DNA of 16,405 bases from Stramenopiles sp. TOSAG23-3 (taxonomy: Eukaryota; Sar): contig LT642489.1 in NCBI GenBank assembly GCA_900128585.1, positions 1 to 16,405 on the forward strand, in the 5' to 3' direction. A program made the position numbers and the translations under genes. Shown one piece after another: positions 6,194 to 14,065 of the stretch (its first letter is position 1; every line of letters starts with the position of its first letter). The notes below the pieces were generated by a model. It was not told the DNA's origin and did no database searches. It worked only from the letters and a program-made list of their open reading frames with translations.

Positions 6194-8566
6194 TTACAAT
6201 GCTTCTGTCGACAAAAGTAACAAGCCTTTCGGCCCGCTTTTGAACTGGGCTTTCCTCTCCTCCCCTTCAAATTCGTCGTCGCCGTAATCGTCTTCGCTTT
6301 CTTTCCTATTCTGCTCCTCTTTCAAGCGCTTGCGCATGCGAGTATTGCTGGACTGCTCTGCGATGGCAGCGTTTGCTACGCGGCGCAACAAGTCACTCTG
6401 CTCTCGGCGCAGTTGCTCCTTTGCATCGATGATGCCCATTGATTGGCCGGCGCCGCTGGAAATGCTATTTGTGCTATCCTGCATGGACTGGTGGCTGGAA
6501 TGACTCGGGCCCTTGACACGGGCCAGGTTAGATTCGTACCGTTGCTCTATTTCCGTTCGTAAGAACGGCGTGTCGTTCAGCTGCTCCTCGGCCTCGATGC
6601 CGATGGCAATGTCCATGTCCTCCGGAATGTCTACGCGTGGAATGCGATCGCCGTGGCTTCGGAGGGGCTTGGAGATTGTCATCTCGCCCAGGCGCTCTTG
6701 CACACAGGCCCGCTTATAACTAACGCTGGAGCGTCGGCGGTTGTCCAAGCTGCTTGCGATCAACGACTCGCCTTGGGAAGCTGAGTCTGGGTCAAGGGCC
6801 TTGATGGCATACGCGTGCACGGTTTCTTTCAAGTGATTCTCCAAAAATCCCAGTTGCGACAAGACTTTGAAATCAGAGGGCCTTAGCCTTTCAATCACAT
6901 TCTCGTAATCGTCGGCAGCAGCACTTTTTTCGTTCTCTTTGGAATCGCCCTCTGCAGTCGACGCCGCTTTGACGGGGCTCGCCCCCGGGCCGTCGGAATC
7001 TTCCATTGCCGAGCCTCCCGCGCGCAGATAGCAGGTATTGACTTGGTCAGACAGCAGCAACATTTGGTCTTTCCGCTCCCGGAAGGCATGGATACCATCG
7101 TGCACCGTTTTCTCCAGCTTGTTGACCTGCACCCTTAGCGTATCCGCCAAGGCTTTCGTCCCAGCATCCGCGGAGTCCCCGCTCATCTTGTTCTCTTCCA
7201 TCTTCTTCAACTCCTTGGTCAGCTTTCTAACTTCCTTCTCCAAGATTCCGATTCGGTTCTTCTCGTTCTGCATCTCTTTATTTACACGAAATCGGTTGTC
7301 GTCGTCTTTAGCGAGCAAATCGACGACATGATCTCGCAGGTCCTCCTCGCTCATTTCGGTTCGGAGCTTTGCCAAGTTGGAGTCGATCAAAATCTGTTGC
7401 CACTTCTCCGACAACTCGGTGGTCATTTCTTGCATAACGTCGGGCTGCATCTGGGTGGCCCCGCCACTGTTCTGCATTGGGTCTTCCTTCTTGGAGGTGG
7501 CATGCGGCGACGATACCGGAGACGGGCCGCTGTCCACACTCTTGTTCCGGTGCTCCACCGTAATGGCCTGCGCTTCGCGCTCCCTTGCCCGCTGGGCCTT
7601 TGCTTCTTCGCGCTTGCGGTTTCGCTCTTGGCGCTTTGCTTTCTCTTCGGCCTCACGGGCTAATTTCTCTAAGCGTTCTTGCTCTTGCTCGGCTTTCGTG
7701 ATCTTTTCTGCCTCTTCATCAAACTCAACCAACTTCTCGTTCCACTCGTTCATCGCTTGCTTGTATTCGCTGGAAAGCTCGTCCCGCTCCCGCTGGGTGT
7801 CGTCCATCTCCTGCTCGTCCTTTTTCACTTGGTCTTTCAGGGCGTCCACTTCAGTGCGCATTTCGGAAAGGATTTTTTGAAATGTGGTTCTCTCTCTTCT
7901 CAAATTGTCGATATCGTACTTTATGGTCATGTTGTCCCCCACCGCGTCGTTCACTTCGGCCCGTTTCGTCATCGTCCGCCGCTTCAGGATCTCGCAGGAC
8001 CGGTCTAACATTCTCTGGTTCAAAATGGAGCAGTTGTGGGCACCTGTGACTGGAAGAATCACCACTGCCTCGGAATCCTGCGCTCTGGGGGCCATGTTGT
8101 GCGACGCTGTCCGCTCGAGGCAGGCGACCGTCTGCTGCTTCATGAACTCGATGTCTTCCGTGCAGGTCTCGATTTTATCTTTCATTTTTTCGATCCGGGA
8201 CGTAAAGCGCTTCTTCAAAGTTTCCAAAAAGTTGGTGTCGTTTTTCAAATTGATTGTCTTTGTCGATGCTAACAAGGAGCCGGTCGTCTCCGTGTGCAAA
8301 GTGGACTTGATTTCCCGGATTGGGGACTGCTTTGGAACGTACAGCAAATGCACGGGACTTGCGGAGCGCGTGCCGATGTCGTCGAGCATTTCCGCCACTC
8401 GCATCGCCTCTTCCGGTTCCGCGCCCCGTAAATCGTACGTATGGAGCAGCGCTTTCAAAGCCTTTTCCCGCCGCGCCGTCCGCATACGCTTTCGGAGCTC
8501 TTCCTCCTTTAACATGGCTTGCCCTTTGCTCTTCTTCGCGGACGGGCGCGGAGGTCGTGAAGACAT
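6194..8566 (-). CDS. Coiled-coil protein, outer dynein arm docking complex-like (ODA1/CCDC63/CCDC114 type)
   Basis: A 790-residue, highly charged protein with long helices at about 111-155, 182-335, 380-460 and 475-515, separated by flexible Ser/Pro/Gly linkers (about 342-380 and 515-555). The stretch LNQRMLDRSCEILKRR (182-197), followed by a helix ending IDNLRRERTTFQKI (219-232), matches the hallmark start of ODA1/CCDC63/CCDC114 docking-complex subunits (LxxRL-x-K..., then L-R-R-E-R-x-x-F). Those proteins anchor outer dynein arms on ciliary doublet microtubules. The C-terminal 230 residues are low in complexity and not family-typical, and they include RRRSSV (610-615), a possible PKA-type site, and an acidic DDYGDDEFEGEE patch (759-770). 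The start at 8566 sits five bases after an ACAACG element. Another coiled-coil family remains possible, because long heptads mimic one another. Confidence 0.65.
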   Translation of the reverse strand: MSSRPPRPSAKKSKGQAMLKEEELRKRMRTARREKALKALLHTYDLRGAEPEEAMRVAEMLDDIGTRSASPVHLLYVPKQSPIREIKSTLHTETTGSLLASTKTINLKNDTNFLETLKKRFTSRIEKMKDKIETCTEDIEFMKQQTVACLERTASHNMAPRAQDSEAVVILPVTGAHNCSILNQRMLDRSCEILKRRTMTKRAEVNDAVGDNMTIKYDIDNLRRERTTFQKILSEMRTEVDALKDQVKKDEQEMDDTQRERDELSSEYKQAMNEWNEKLVEFDEEAEKITKAEQEQERLEKLAREAEEKAKRQERNRKREEAKAQRAREREAQAITVEHRNKSVDSGPSPVSSPHATSKKEDPMQNSGGATQMQPDVMQEMTTELSEKWQQILIDSNLAKLRTEMSEEDLRDHVVDLLAKDDDNRFRVNKEMQNEKNRIGILEKEVRKLTKELKKMEENKMSGDSADAGTKALADTLRVQVNKLEKTVHDGIHAFRERKDQMLLLSDQVNTCYLRAGGSAMEDSDGPGASPVKAASTAEGDSKENEKSAAADDYENVIERLRPSDFKVLSQLGFLENHLKETVHAYAIKALDPDSASQGESLIASSLDNRRRSSVSYKRACVQERLGEMTISKPLRSHGDRIPRVDIPEDMDIAIGIEAEEQLNDTPFLRTEIEQRYESNLARVKGPSHSSHQSMQDSTNSISSGAGQSMGIIDAKEQLRREQSDLLRRVANAAIAEQSSNTRMRKRLKEEQNRKESEDDYGDDEFEGEERKAQFKSGPKGLLLLSTEAL

Positions 8567-8570
8567 GGTT

Positions 8571-8602
8571 CGTTGTAATATCTACGTATATAAATATATA
8601 TG
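8571..8602 (-). promoter_or_regulatory. Putative TATA plus ACAACG start element of the ODA-like gene
   Basis: On the minus strand a TATATATTTATATA stretch (plus 8587-8600) precedes ATATTACAACG, whose core (plus 8571-8576) ends four bases before the ATG. If the core marks transcription start, the leader would be only a few bases long. This is inferred from the repeated motif. Confidence 0.35.
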
Positions 8603-8730
8603 TATGTACCAACGCTGGTCCGTTCACGCTCAATGCCTTCCTTTCAATATTAACTTCTAACAGAACATGCGCTCGTCTTTCCAATGAAACTTGCATCGAT
8701 TCAAACACATTTTTCACTTCGATCTGATTA

Positions 8731-8743
8731 TACAACGGTTGTA
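8731..8743. promoter_or_regulatory. Palindrome TACAACGGTTGTA
   Basis: A perfect odd-length palindrome with 6-base arms around a central G, 165 bases upstream of the ODA-like ATG. Its CAACGG half fits the general Myb half-site pattern YAACKG. A binding role is inference. Confidence 0.25.
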
Positions 8744-9322
8744 GGATCCAATCCATGATAGATAAACATAAAAATTTGCCTCTTCTTCTTAAAAAAAAAT
8801 TTAAAAAAAATAAAACAAAATTTCATTGGTTTATAAATCATCCATAATTATGAAGTAAATAGTATACTACATTATCTAATTCAACGGATCCATTATAATA
8901 TTAACTAATTCTTTTCTTTTAAATTCAATTAACGTTTTACGCATTAGATTCTATTCTATTTTTTATATTTTCATCATTTCGAAGCAAAAGTTCACTTAAA
9001 AAACAAAAATACATCACCAATTTTAATACATGGGAATATCATATAAATCATTTTCTGTCTACAACGGTAAAAAATATGTTAAAATATACGAATACAACAT
9101 AGTCACAGCATAGGATGAACAAACATAACATACACACAGTGAGTGGATACATTTTACAACGATGAAATGTTTATGTTTTAGAATACAATATATTGTAGTT
9201 TAATTCATTGATGAATGATAGGTCAGAAAAGAGAATAGAATTGATTTTGATAGGGAATTGTTTGTATTTATATTTTATATACTTAGAAAGAGATGGGTTT
9301 CTTCTCCTGGGTTTCTGTGACA

Positions 9323-9368
9323 CTTTTTTTTCTTCTTCTTTTTTCTTTTTTTCTTTTTTTTTCTTTTC
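9323..9368. repeat. T-rich TTC/TTTC pyrimidine tract
   Basis: Forty-six uninterrupted pyrimidines, mostly T with spaced C, about 320 bases upstream of the GTPase start. Confidence 0.9.
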
Positions 9369-9685
9369 GGCGGTGGCGGCGGTGGCATTCGGTTGGTTTC
9401 GAGAAGTTAATAATTATTATTATTATACTGTGTATTCATGCGTTGTAGCTTCGATTTTGTTGTTGCAATTGATTATGGTCTCGTGTTGCGCACACCGTTC
9501 TATATGGTTTTTGGTTTTTTGGTTTTTTGGCTTATGCAATAGTGCACGTTTGGGGGTGAAAAAGATCGATAAAAAAAATCTTTCACAGAATACGTTCGGC
9601 CCATTCCAACAAAGTAGAACATTCCTGTGAGGGAAATCGAAAGCGTTTCCCCAGCCTTGGCGAATAAGTTCGCCCACTGGAACGC

Positions 9686-10555
9686 ATGTACCGTGTCTCA
9701 ATAATTGGAGATCGGAAAACCGGTAAGACCAACTTGATAAACTGGTTGTTAGAAGGGCAGGAATCGAAAACGAAGGATGTGTGCGTTGGCGATTTCAAGT
9801 TACAATACGATTATAATAAAGTGGACGGGTCGCTTCATACGTTTCAGTCGGCTAAAGAACCGAGCAAACAGTACCTTGAAAGCAGGGAGAACGCTATCCC
9901 ACGAAAGTATCGGGGCAACAATCGATTGGTGATAAAAGAGCGCGTTGGTTTTAGCAAACGGTATAAAGCGACGGTGTCCCCTTTATTCTACCAGGCGAAC
10001 GTAGGCGAGGATACCATTCAAGTGTGGGACAGCTCTGGGGTGAAGGAATTTAGTCGGTTAGGATTAGTGTTTGAGGAGTATAGAAAAGTTGACATTTTCC
10101 TCATCGCGTTTAGCATAGCGGATAAGAGCACGTTTGAAAGCATCAAAAAGTGGAATCGAGACATTGTCCAACAGCTGGCCCACATGGGAGCGGGTCACAG
10201 AGTTCCCATCATACTTGTCGGGACGAAACTAGACAAAGAAGAGAGCCGGGAAGTCTCCCAAAGCAGGGTACAAGATTACTGCAGGAAACAGAGAGGGGAA
10301 GATATACCATTTTTTGAAGTGAGTGCCCGAGTACCTGAGGAGGGTGCGAGCATACACCAAGTCTTTGAGGAAGCCATCGAGCTTGTTAAAAAAACAAGGG
10401 CGGGCCGCGAGGGAGGGACTCGTGCACCCGCAAAACCTAGCACCGACGTCCCCACACTTCCCATGCCATCGTTTTACAAAGAAAAGGATACAAGGAAAGC
10501 GGGCAGTCGAGCAGACACCTCTGGCTGCAAAACGCCAGATTGTGCCGTTCAATGA
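9686..10555 (+). CDS. Atypical Ras-superfamily small GTPase with CAAX box
   Basis: A 289-residue small GTPase, longer than the usual ~190-210. G1 is GDRKTGKT (8-15). The likely switch-I threonine is T96 in KATVSP, and G3 is WDSSGV (114-119). G4 is GTKLD (179-183) and G5 is VSAR (212-215). It ends in a CAAX box C286-A-V-Q, and Gln in the last place favours farnesylation. C281 just before it could be palmitoylated, so membrane attachment is likely. At Ras positions 12, 59 and 61 it has Arg, Ser and Val, which in Ras/Rho proteins reduce or abolish GTP hydrolysis. The P-loop lysine to switch-I threonine distance is 82 residues instead of about 19, an insert of roughly 63 residues (about 27-90). 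A basic, Pro-rich tail (237-270) precedes the CAAX. TKLD recalls Rho proteins, but the Rho insert helix is absent, so the subfamily is uncertain. Confidence 0.87.
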   Translation: MYRVSIIGDRKTGKTNLINWLLEGQESKTKDVCVGDFKLQYDYNKVDGSLHTFQSAKEPSKQYLESRENAIPRKYRGNNRLVIKERVGFSKRYKATVSPLFYQANVGEDTIQVWDSSGVKEFSRLGLVFEEYRKVDIFLIAFSIADKSTFESIKKWNRDIVQQLAHMGAGHRVPIILVGTKLDKEESREVSQSRVQDYCRKQRGEDIPFFEVSARVPEEGASIHQVFEEAIELVKKTRAGREGGTRAPAKPSTDVPTLPMPSFYKEKDTRKAGSRADTSGCKTPDCAVQ

Positions 10556-10765
10556 GTATAATTGATTTTACGAAAAGAGTAAGCAAAATTAATGCCTGTT
10601 ATTTAGATGATATTTAGGGAATCTTTCCTAGAAGAAAAATCAAACTTGACTGTAGGGGTGTGGACGTGGAGGGGGGCACTAAGGGACGGAAAACCATTCC
10701 TCCGCTCCTCCTTAATATTTATTACAAAGAGTGCTTCCATTCTACAACCTTCTCACAGTGTGGCT
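10556..10765. other. Convergent 3' gap between GTPase and TRM5
   Basis: These 210 bases have no gene and no GAA/TTC microsatellite. A minus-strand AATAAA (plus 10718-10723) lies about 43 bases after the TRM5 stop. A segment at 10573-10603 resembles 5997-6028. Confidence 0.6.
10718..10723 (-). terminator. Candidate poly(A) signal of TRM5
   Basis: TTTATT on the plus strand gives AATAAA on the minus strand, about 43 bases beyond the TRM5 stop codon. The spacing suits a eukaryotic poly(A) signal. Confidence 0.45.
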
Positions 10766-11974
10766 CTATTCCTTGCCCGACTTCGCCTTCTTGGCGTCGT
10801 CTTTGTCCGGTTGGTCGCTTGGCTTCCTTTTGTTCGCGCGAATTGGCGTTCTGGGGAGACGAAATTCTGCGCACATCATCAACTTATTCGGCGCGACGTC
10901 CCTCACTTGACGCACGCTCCCGTTGCCGTTTGCAATTGGGTCGTGGCCAAGCACCTTTGCAACGCGCTCCTGAACGTCCTTTTCTGGGTCCGCGGACTTG
11001 CTAAAGCAGTACGTGTGCACCAATGGCATTTCAAAATCGTCCGGCCAATCGTCCATGCAACCATCAACAAATACGTCCAAAAATTCGATCCCCAGAGCCG
11101 GCAAATTCATAAAAACTTGCGTAAACACTTTCCCCTCCGCTCGCAGCGAACGGACGAAATCGCGGCCATCCATGTTGTAGGCCTTGATGTTCTTCCCCAA
11201 TTTGTTCAGCTTGATGTTCTCTACCAAATACTTGTGCGAACATGGGTTCAAATCGTTTGCAAAAACTTTGCAGCCCTTCTTGGCTGCCGGGACAGCAAAG
11301 GGGCCAATGCCGGCCATCATGTCGCAGACAACCTCGTCGGTCGACGGTTTCAAGCCTTTTACGATTCGTAAATGCTCGTGCTGCAGCCTACTGTTCCAAT
11401 ACACCTCCCTGAAATTGAACTTAAATCTACAGCCACTTTCGTTGACCATGACGTCGAGGTCGTCCTTGCCCGCAATAACCTCCATCGGGAACGTCCTGAA
11501 CTCTGTGGCTATGGAGCTCGTCTTGTGCACCACGGTCCGCACGTGCCTGTTTTTGTCTATGATGACTTTTCCGATCAAATCTTTGTGCGGCAAGTGCTCC
11601 TCCCTTAAATTGAAGTGTGCCACGTGGCCAATGGTCTCAAAGTGAGACGGGATCTCTTCTATCGTGCTCGGGAGCAGGCGTTTCAGCACTTCTTGGCTGT
11701 TGAAGTGGTCGTACCCAAGCTCCAGCTGGAAGTCCGTGATGGTGCCCCCGACCTCGTCAATAAACTTGCTGTCCTCCTCCGTCAGTCGAACGTCCTCTTG
11801 AAGAAGCACCAGCCGCATGTCCTTGGCGCCGTTTGGATCACGAACAATATTACGAACCTTCGGCATCTTCAACATGATGTTCTTCATCTTCTTTTGAAAC
11901 GCACCGCAGTGTCGGCAGTGCGTCAAAATCGCTTTCACGCTCACGTGCTTAACAAACAGCTCCTTTGGGATCAT
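10766..11974 (-). CDS. TRM5: tRNA (guanine-37-N1)-methyltransferase, Trm5 type
   Basis: A 402-residue class I methyltransferase that would transfer a methyl group from S-adenosylmethionine to N1 of G37, next to the anticodon, preventing +1 frameshifting. Family hallmarks are HFNLREEHLPHKDLIGKVI (120-138), the REVYWNSRL strand (189-197) with its conserved Glu190, the SAM-binding loop DMMAGIGPFAVPAAKKG (218-234), ANDLNP (239-244) and the catalytic-pocket NLPA (290-293). The N-terminal domain (about 1-110) is the usual D1 region. A basic tail with KKAK (395-398) could serve nuclear import. The length fits the family (about 400-500). C20 and C23 form one CxxC pair in the N-terminus with no partner pair. 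Eukaryotic Trm5 may act in nucleus, cytosol and mitochondria, but there is no clear transit peptide here. It faces the GTPase gene and is not co-transcribed with a neighbour. Confidence 0.95.
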   Translation of the reverse strand: MIPKELFVKHVSVKAILTHCRHCGAFQKKMKNIMLKMPKVRNIVRDPNGAKDMRLVLLQEDVRLTEEDSKFIDEVGGTITDFQLELGYDHFNSQEVLKRLLPSTIEEIPSHFETIGHVAHFNLREEHLPHKDLIGKVIIDKNRHVRTVVHKTSSIATEFRTFPMEVIAGKDDLDVMVNESGCRFKFNFREVYWNSRLQHEHLRIVKGLKPSTDEVVCDMMAGIGPFAVPAAKKGCKVFANDLNPCSHKYLVENIKLNKLGKNIKAYNMDGRDFVRSLRAEGKVFTQVFMNLPALGIEFLDVFVDGCMDDWPDDFEMPLVHTYCFSKSADPEKDVQERVAKVLGHDPIANGNGSVRQVRDVAPNKLMMCAEFRLPRTPIRANKRKPSDQPDKDDAKKAKSGKE

Positions 11975-12019
11975 TTTTAATCCAAAAGAATAACCCGAGG
12001 GATAGGGTAGAGGTCACGC

Positions 12020-12029
12020 ACAACGTTGT
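12020..12029 (-). promoter_or_regulatory. ACAACGTTGT palindrome upstream of TRM5
   Basis: A perfect 10-base palindrome containing the ACAACG core on both strands, 46-55 bases upstream of the TRM5 ATG. On the minus strand it is preceded by TTTATA. It is the third occurrence of the core within 60 bases of a start codon. Confidence 0.35.
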
Positions 12030-12212
12030 TATAAATTTTTTGCTACGTCTTGTTGTTGTTGTATCATTGCATTCATTCATACTCAACTCCATTCTTTCGA
12101 TGTTTTCCTTTTCGTTTCGGGACTAAATACTTCCTCTGTGTAGTAGTAGTAAAAATTCAAGTAATGCAATCAACAATATTTATTTATTTTTATTTATTTT
12201 TATTTAGTAGAT

Positions 12213-12288
12213 GAAGAAAGAAGAAGAAGAAGAAGAAGAAAAGAAGAATTTAATAATAATCTTCTTGCTTCTTCTTCTCTTCTTCTTC
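12213..12288. repeat. GAA purine run facing a TTC pyrimidine run
   Basis: Thirty-six purines (12213-12248) are followed 12 bases later by a pyrimidine run (12261-12288, one G). The two are largely reverse complements, so a GAA/TTC hairpin is possible. Confidence 0.88.
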
Positions 12289-12378
12289 ACACCAACGTCC
12301 GTCCGTCCGACCACCACTCACCATCATCCGACGACGACCGACTGTTAGTTAAATATAATAATTAATAATTATTTATAA

Positions 12379-12431
12379 TTTTTTCTTCTCTTTTCTTCTT
12401 CTTTCTTTCTTTCTTTCTTTCTTTCTTCTTC
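12379..12431. repeat. Pyrimidine tract ending in (CTTT)n
   Basis: Fifty-three uninterrupted pyrimidines, the last part being perfect CTTT tetranucleotide repeats. It is the complement of the AAAG repeat at the left end of the window. Confidence 0.92.
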
Positions 12432-12510
12432 GATGTATATTTATAATAAAATATAATAATAAATAATATTTTTTTTGTGTTGCTTTTTTTTTGTTTTTGT
12501 GAACTTTTGT

Positions 12511-12556
12511 GTGTGGGGGGGGGAGGAGGAAGAAAGGAGTGGGTAGGTGGGGGTGG
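12511..12556 (+). other. G-rich, possible G-quadruplex stretch
   Basis: A run of nine G (12515-12523), a GGAGG-rich linker, then GGG (12541-12543) and GGGGG (12549-12553) on the plus strand, about 160-200 bases before the MFS start. The tracts could fold as a quadruplex with one long loop. Confidence 0.35.
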
Positions 12557-12711
12557 TCATAAAAAACAAGAAGCGAACAAATACAAATGGGGTTTTGTTG
12601 AAGAAGAATTGAAAACGAAACAAAAGTTTATTGTTGTATACCATTTGATATTTATTTAAACTAGACGAATAATATTGGTGGCTTTCGTCGGAATTTTCAT
12701 CGTCTCTTACT

Positions 12712-13959
12712 ATGACGTTTGCGGCAAAATTGTTGATGGTAATTACCACTGCTGGGGCGGTGCCTTGGGGTAGGTTTGCAACTGTATTCTTCCTGCATAG
12801 TGGAGTTTCTGCGTCACGGCTTGGACTTCTGCGGGTCGTTGGCCTTGTTGGCAAAACGCTGGCGTACCCGGCGTGGGGCGTGTTTGCCGATATGATCAGG
12901 GACGTTCGGCTTGCGCTCTTGGCTTCTATTGTCCTGTCCAGCGCCTCGCTGGTGCTGTTTCGGTCGTCCTACGTTCTGTCGACCTTCGGCGCGCTCTTTT
13001 TGGTCAAATTGCTTCGTTCGCTGCTAAACGCAGTGTGGCCGTTGACGGAGGCGATGGCGCTCAAGTTGATAGCTGGCGGAAAGGAGGGGTACGGAAAGCA
13101 ACGTTTGTGGTGTGCAATCTCGTGGGGGCTTGCTTCGTTTGTAGTTGGGAACTGCATCGACCGTTTCGGTGTCACCGCAATTTTCGAACTTACCTGGGGG
13201 ATTTCGTTGGCAACAGTAATTTTGGTCATGCTCTTCATCCCAAAGCCATCCGCAGACGCAGCGCTGAACCATGGCAAAAAAAAAGTGTCCGGCCTGTCCG
13301 TGAAGGACCTGATACTGTATTCGAAAGATTTCATTTCATCTGGAGAAAATTCGCAGTTTTACATCACAATGTTCGTGTACGGGTTTGTGTTTTCGCTTTC
13401 CGAAGTCGTGCTTATGATCGCCATGGAAAAGGACTTCCGGGCGTCCAAGACGCTGCAAGGGTTAGCGATAACCGCGAGCACCGTGATTGAAGTCCCTGTC
13501 TTTTACTATTCGGATAGTCTCTTAAAATCATACAGTGTCTCAAAGATGTTCCTTGTCGCGCATTCCACGATGGCCTTTCGCCTGCTCGCGTACTCGATGG
13601 TTCCGCTCAGTGCCCCGTGGATGATCGTGGTGATTCAGCTCTGTCATGGGCTCTGCTTTAGCCTGATGTGGGTCGCGGCCGTGTCGTTTGCCAGCCAACG
13701 GGCACCGAAAGGCATGGAAGCGACCGCGCAAACCATGCTTTCGAACGTATGGGTACTTGGAAATGGGTTGGGCGCCGCGTTTTGGACAAACGTGTACGAG
13801 CGGGCCGGATCTTTCCGATTTGTTTTTCTCGTTGGGGTGTTGGTTTTGGCAACCCTGATTTCTTGGTCTCATTGGAAAGGCCCCATCGGAACGATTTCAA
13901 AAAGCAAGCGCGAACCGGACACCAAAAGAAAAAATATTGAGCTAGTTTCGTCCGTTTAG
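12712..13959 (+). CDS. Major facilitator superfamily transporter, MFS_1_like/MFSD6-type
   Basis: A 415-residue membrane protein with about 12 hydrophobic segments, the usual MFS number, and a hydrophilic basic tail (about 397-409). PAWGVFADMIRD (53-64) is the loop-2/3 motif A equivalent. YGKQRLWCAISWGLAS (127-142) is the YGxxRLWGxxxW signature of the MFS_1_like/LacY-like group that includes MFSD6. HGLCFSLMWVAAVSFA (312-327), followed by APKG and TAQTML (331-343), matches the same group's second half. The central loop (about 177-197) is charged. Members are usually proton-coupled or facilitative carriers for sugars, nucleosides or unknown solutes, and the substrate here cannot be read from sequence. 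The ATG at 12712 is the first after an in-frame stop at 12670-12672. A candidate hairpin lies 76 bases past its stop. Confidence 0.87.
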   Translation: MTFAAKLLMVITTAGAVPWGRFATVFFLHSGVSASRLGLLRVVGLVGKTLAYPAWGVFADMIRDVRLALLASIVLSSASLVLFRSSYVLSTFGALFLVKLLRSLLNAVWPLTEAMALKLIAGGKEGYGKQRLWCAISWGLASFVVGNCIDRFGVTAIFELTWGISLATVILVMLFIPKPSADAALNHGKKKVSGLSVKDLILYSKDFISSGENSQFYITMFVYGFVFSLSEVVLMIAMEKDFRASKTLQGLAITASTVIEVPVFYYSDSLLKSYSVSKMFLVAHSTMAFRLLAYSMVPLSAPWMIVVIQLCHGLCFSLMWVAAVSFASQRAPKGMEATAQTMLSNVWVLGNGLGAAFWTNVYERAGSFRFVFLVGVLVLATLISWSHWKGPIGTISKSKREPDTKRKNIELVSSV

Positions 13960-14065
13960 GTGCCAACGTGTAGTAATCATATCATTATTATGTTTCCACT
14001 CTTTATGTGAATTTCTAATGGACAAAAGCTGAGTAGATTCATTTTCGCGGTATATGAATTACGTC
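13960..14065. other. Short convergent gap between MFS and DUF4291 genes
   Basis: Only 106 bases separate the two stop codons. The gap holds the second copy of the TCGYGGT hairpin and no microsatellite. No AATAAA was found on either strand, so a variant poly(A) signal or overlapping 3' UTRs is expected. Confidence 0.6.
14035..14058 (+). repeat. 3'-UTR hairpin, copy 2 (loop TCGCGGT)
   Basis: Arms TTCATTT and ATATGAA (6 of 7 pairs) enclose the loop TCGCGGT. It matches the copy around 1536-1559 at 22 of 24 positions. It lies 76 bases after the MFS stop and ends 8 bases before the facing DUF4291 stop. Confidence 0.5.

Larger units (their letters stand above)
8567..9685. other. Divergent AT-rich gap between ODA-like and GTPase genes
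   Basis: These 1119 bases carry the 5' sides of two divergent genes. They contain the palindrome TACAACGGTTGTA (8731-8743), further ACAACG cores at 9061-9066 and 9156-9161, and a 46-base T/C tract (9323-9368). A GGCGGTGGCGGCGGTGG patch lies at about 9369-9385. A 140-codon frame from 9208 runs through the T/C tract and encodes Phe and Tyr runs, so I do not call it a gene. No tRNA-like sequence is seen. Confidence 0.6.
11975..12711. other. Divergent microsatellite-rich gap between TRM5 and MFS genes
   Basis: No gene is supported in these 737 bases. From left to right: the ACAACG palindrome, TATTT repeats (about 12180-12206), a purine run (12213-12248), a pyrimidine run (12261-12288) and a TCCG/CGACGA patch (about 12297-12340). 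A 53-base pyrimidine run (12379-12431) and a G-rich stretch (12511-12556) follow. Minus-strand frames here cross repeats and show no family features. Confidence 0.65.

Noticed and set aside
7884-8660. 258-codon plus frame antisense to the ODA-like gene
   Set aside because: A shadow of the coiled-coil coding strand, where Glu/Lys codons on one strand give Ser/Phe/Leu on the other.
9208-9630. 140-codon plus frame upstream of the GTPase
   Set aside because: It runs through a T/C tract giving Phe runs and an ATT tract giving Tyr runs, shows no domain, and lies where the GTPase promoter or leader is expected.
11905-11920. Zinc-binding site from C20xxC23 in TRM5
   Set aside because: Only one CxxC pair is present, with no second pair or His nearby, so a zinc site is not supported.
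12441-12854. 137-codon minus frame overlapping the MFS start
   Set aside because: It overlaps the clear MFS coding frame and T-rich repeats, and its composition is not protein-like.
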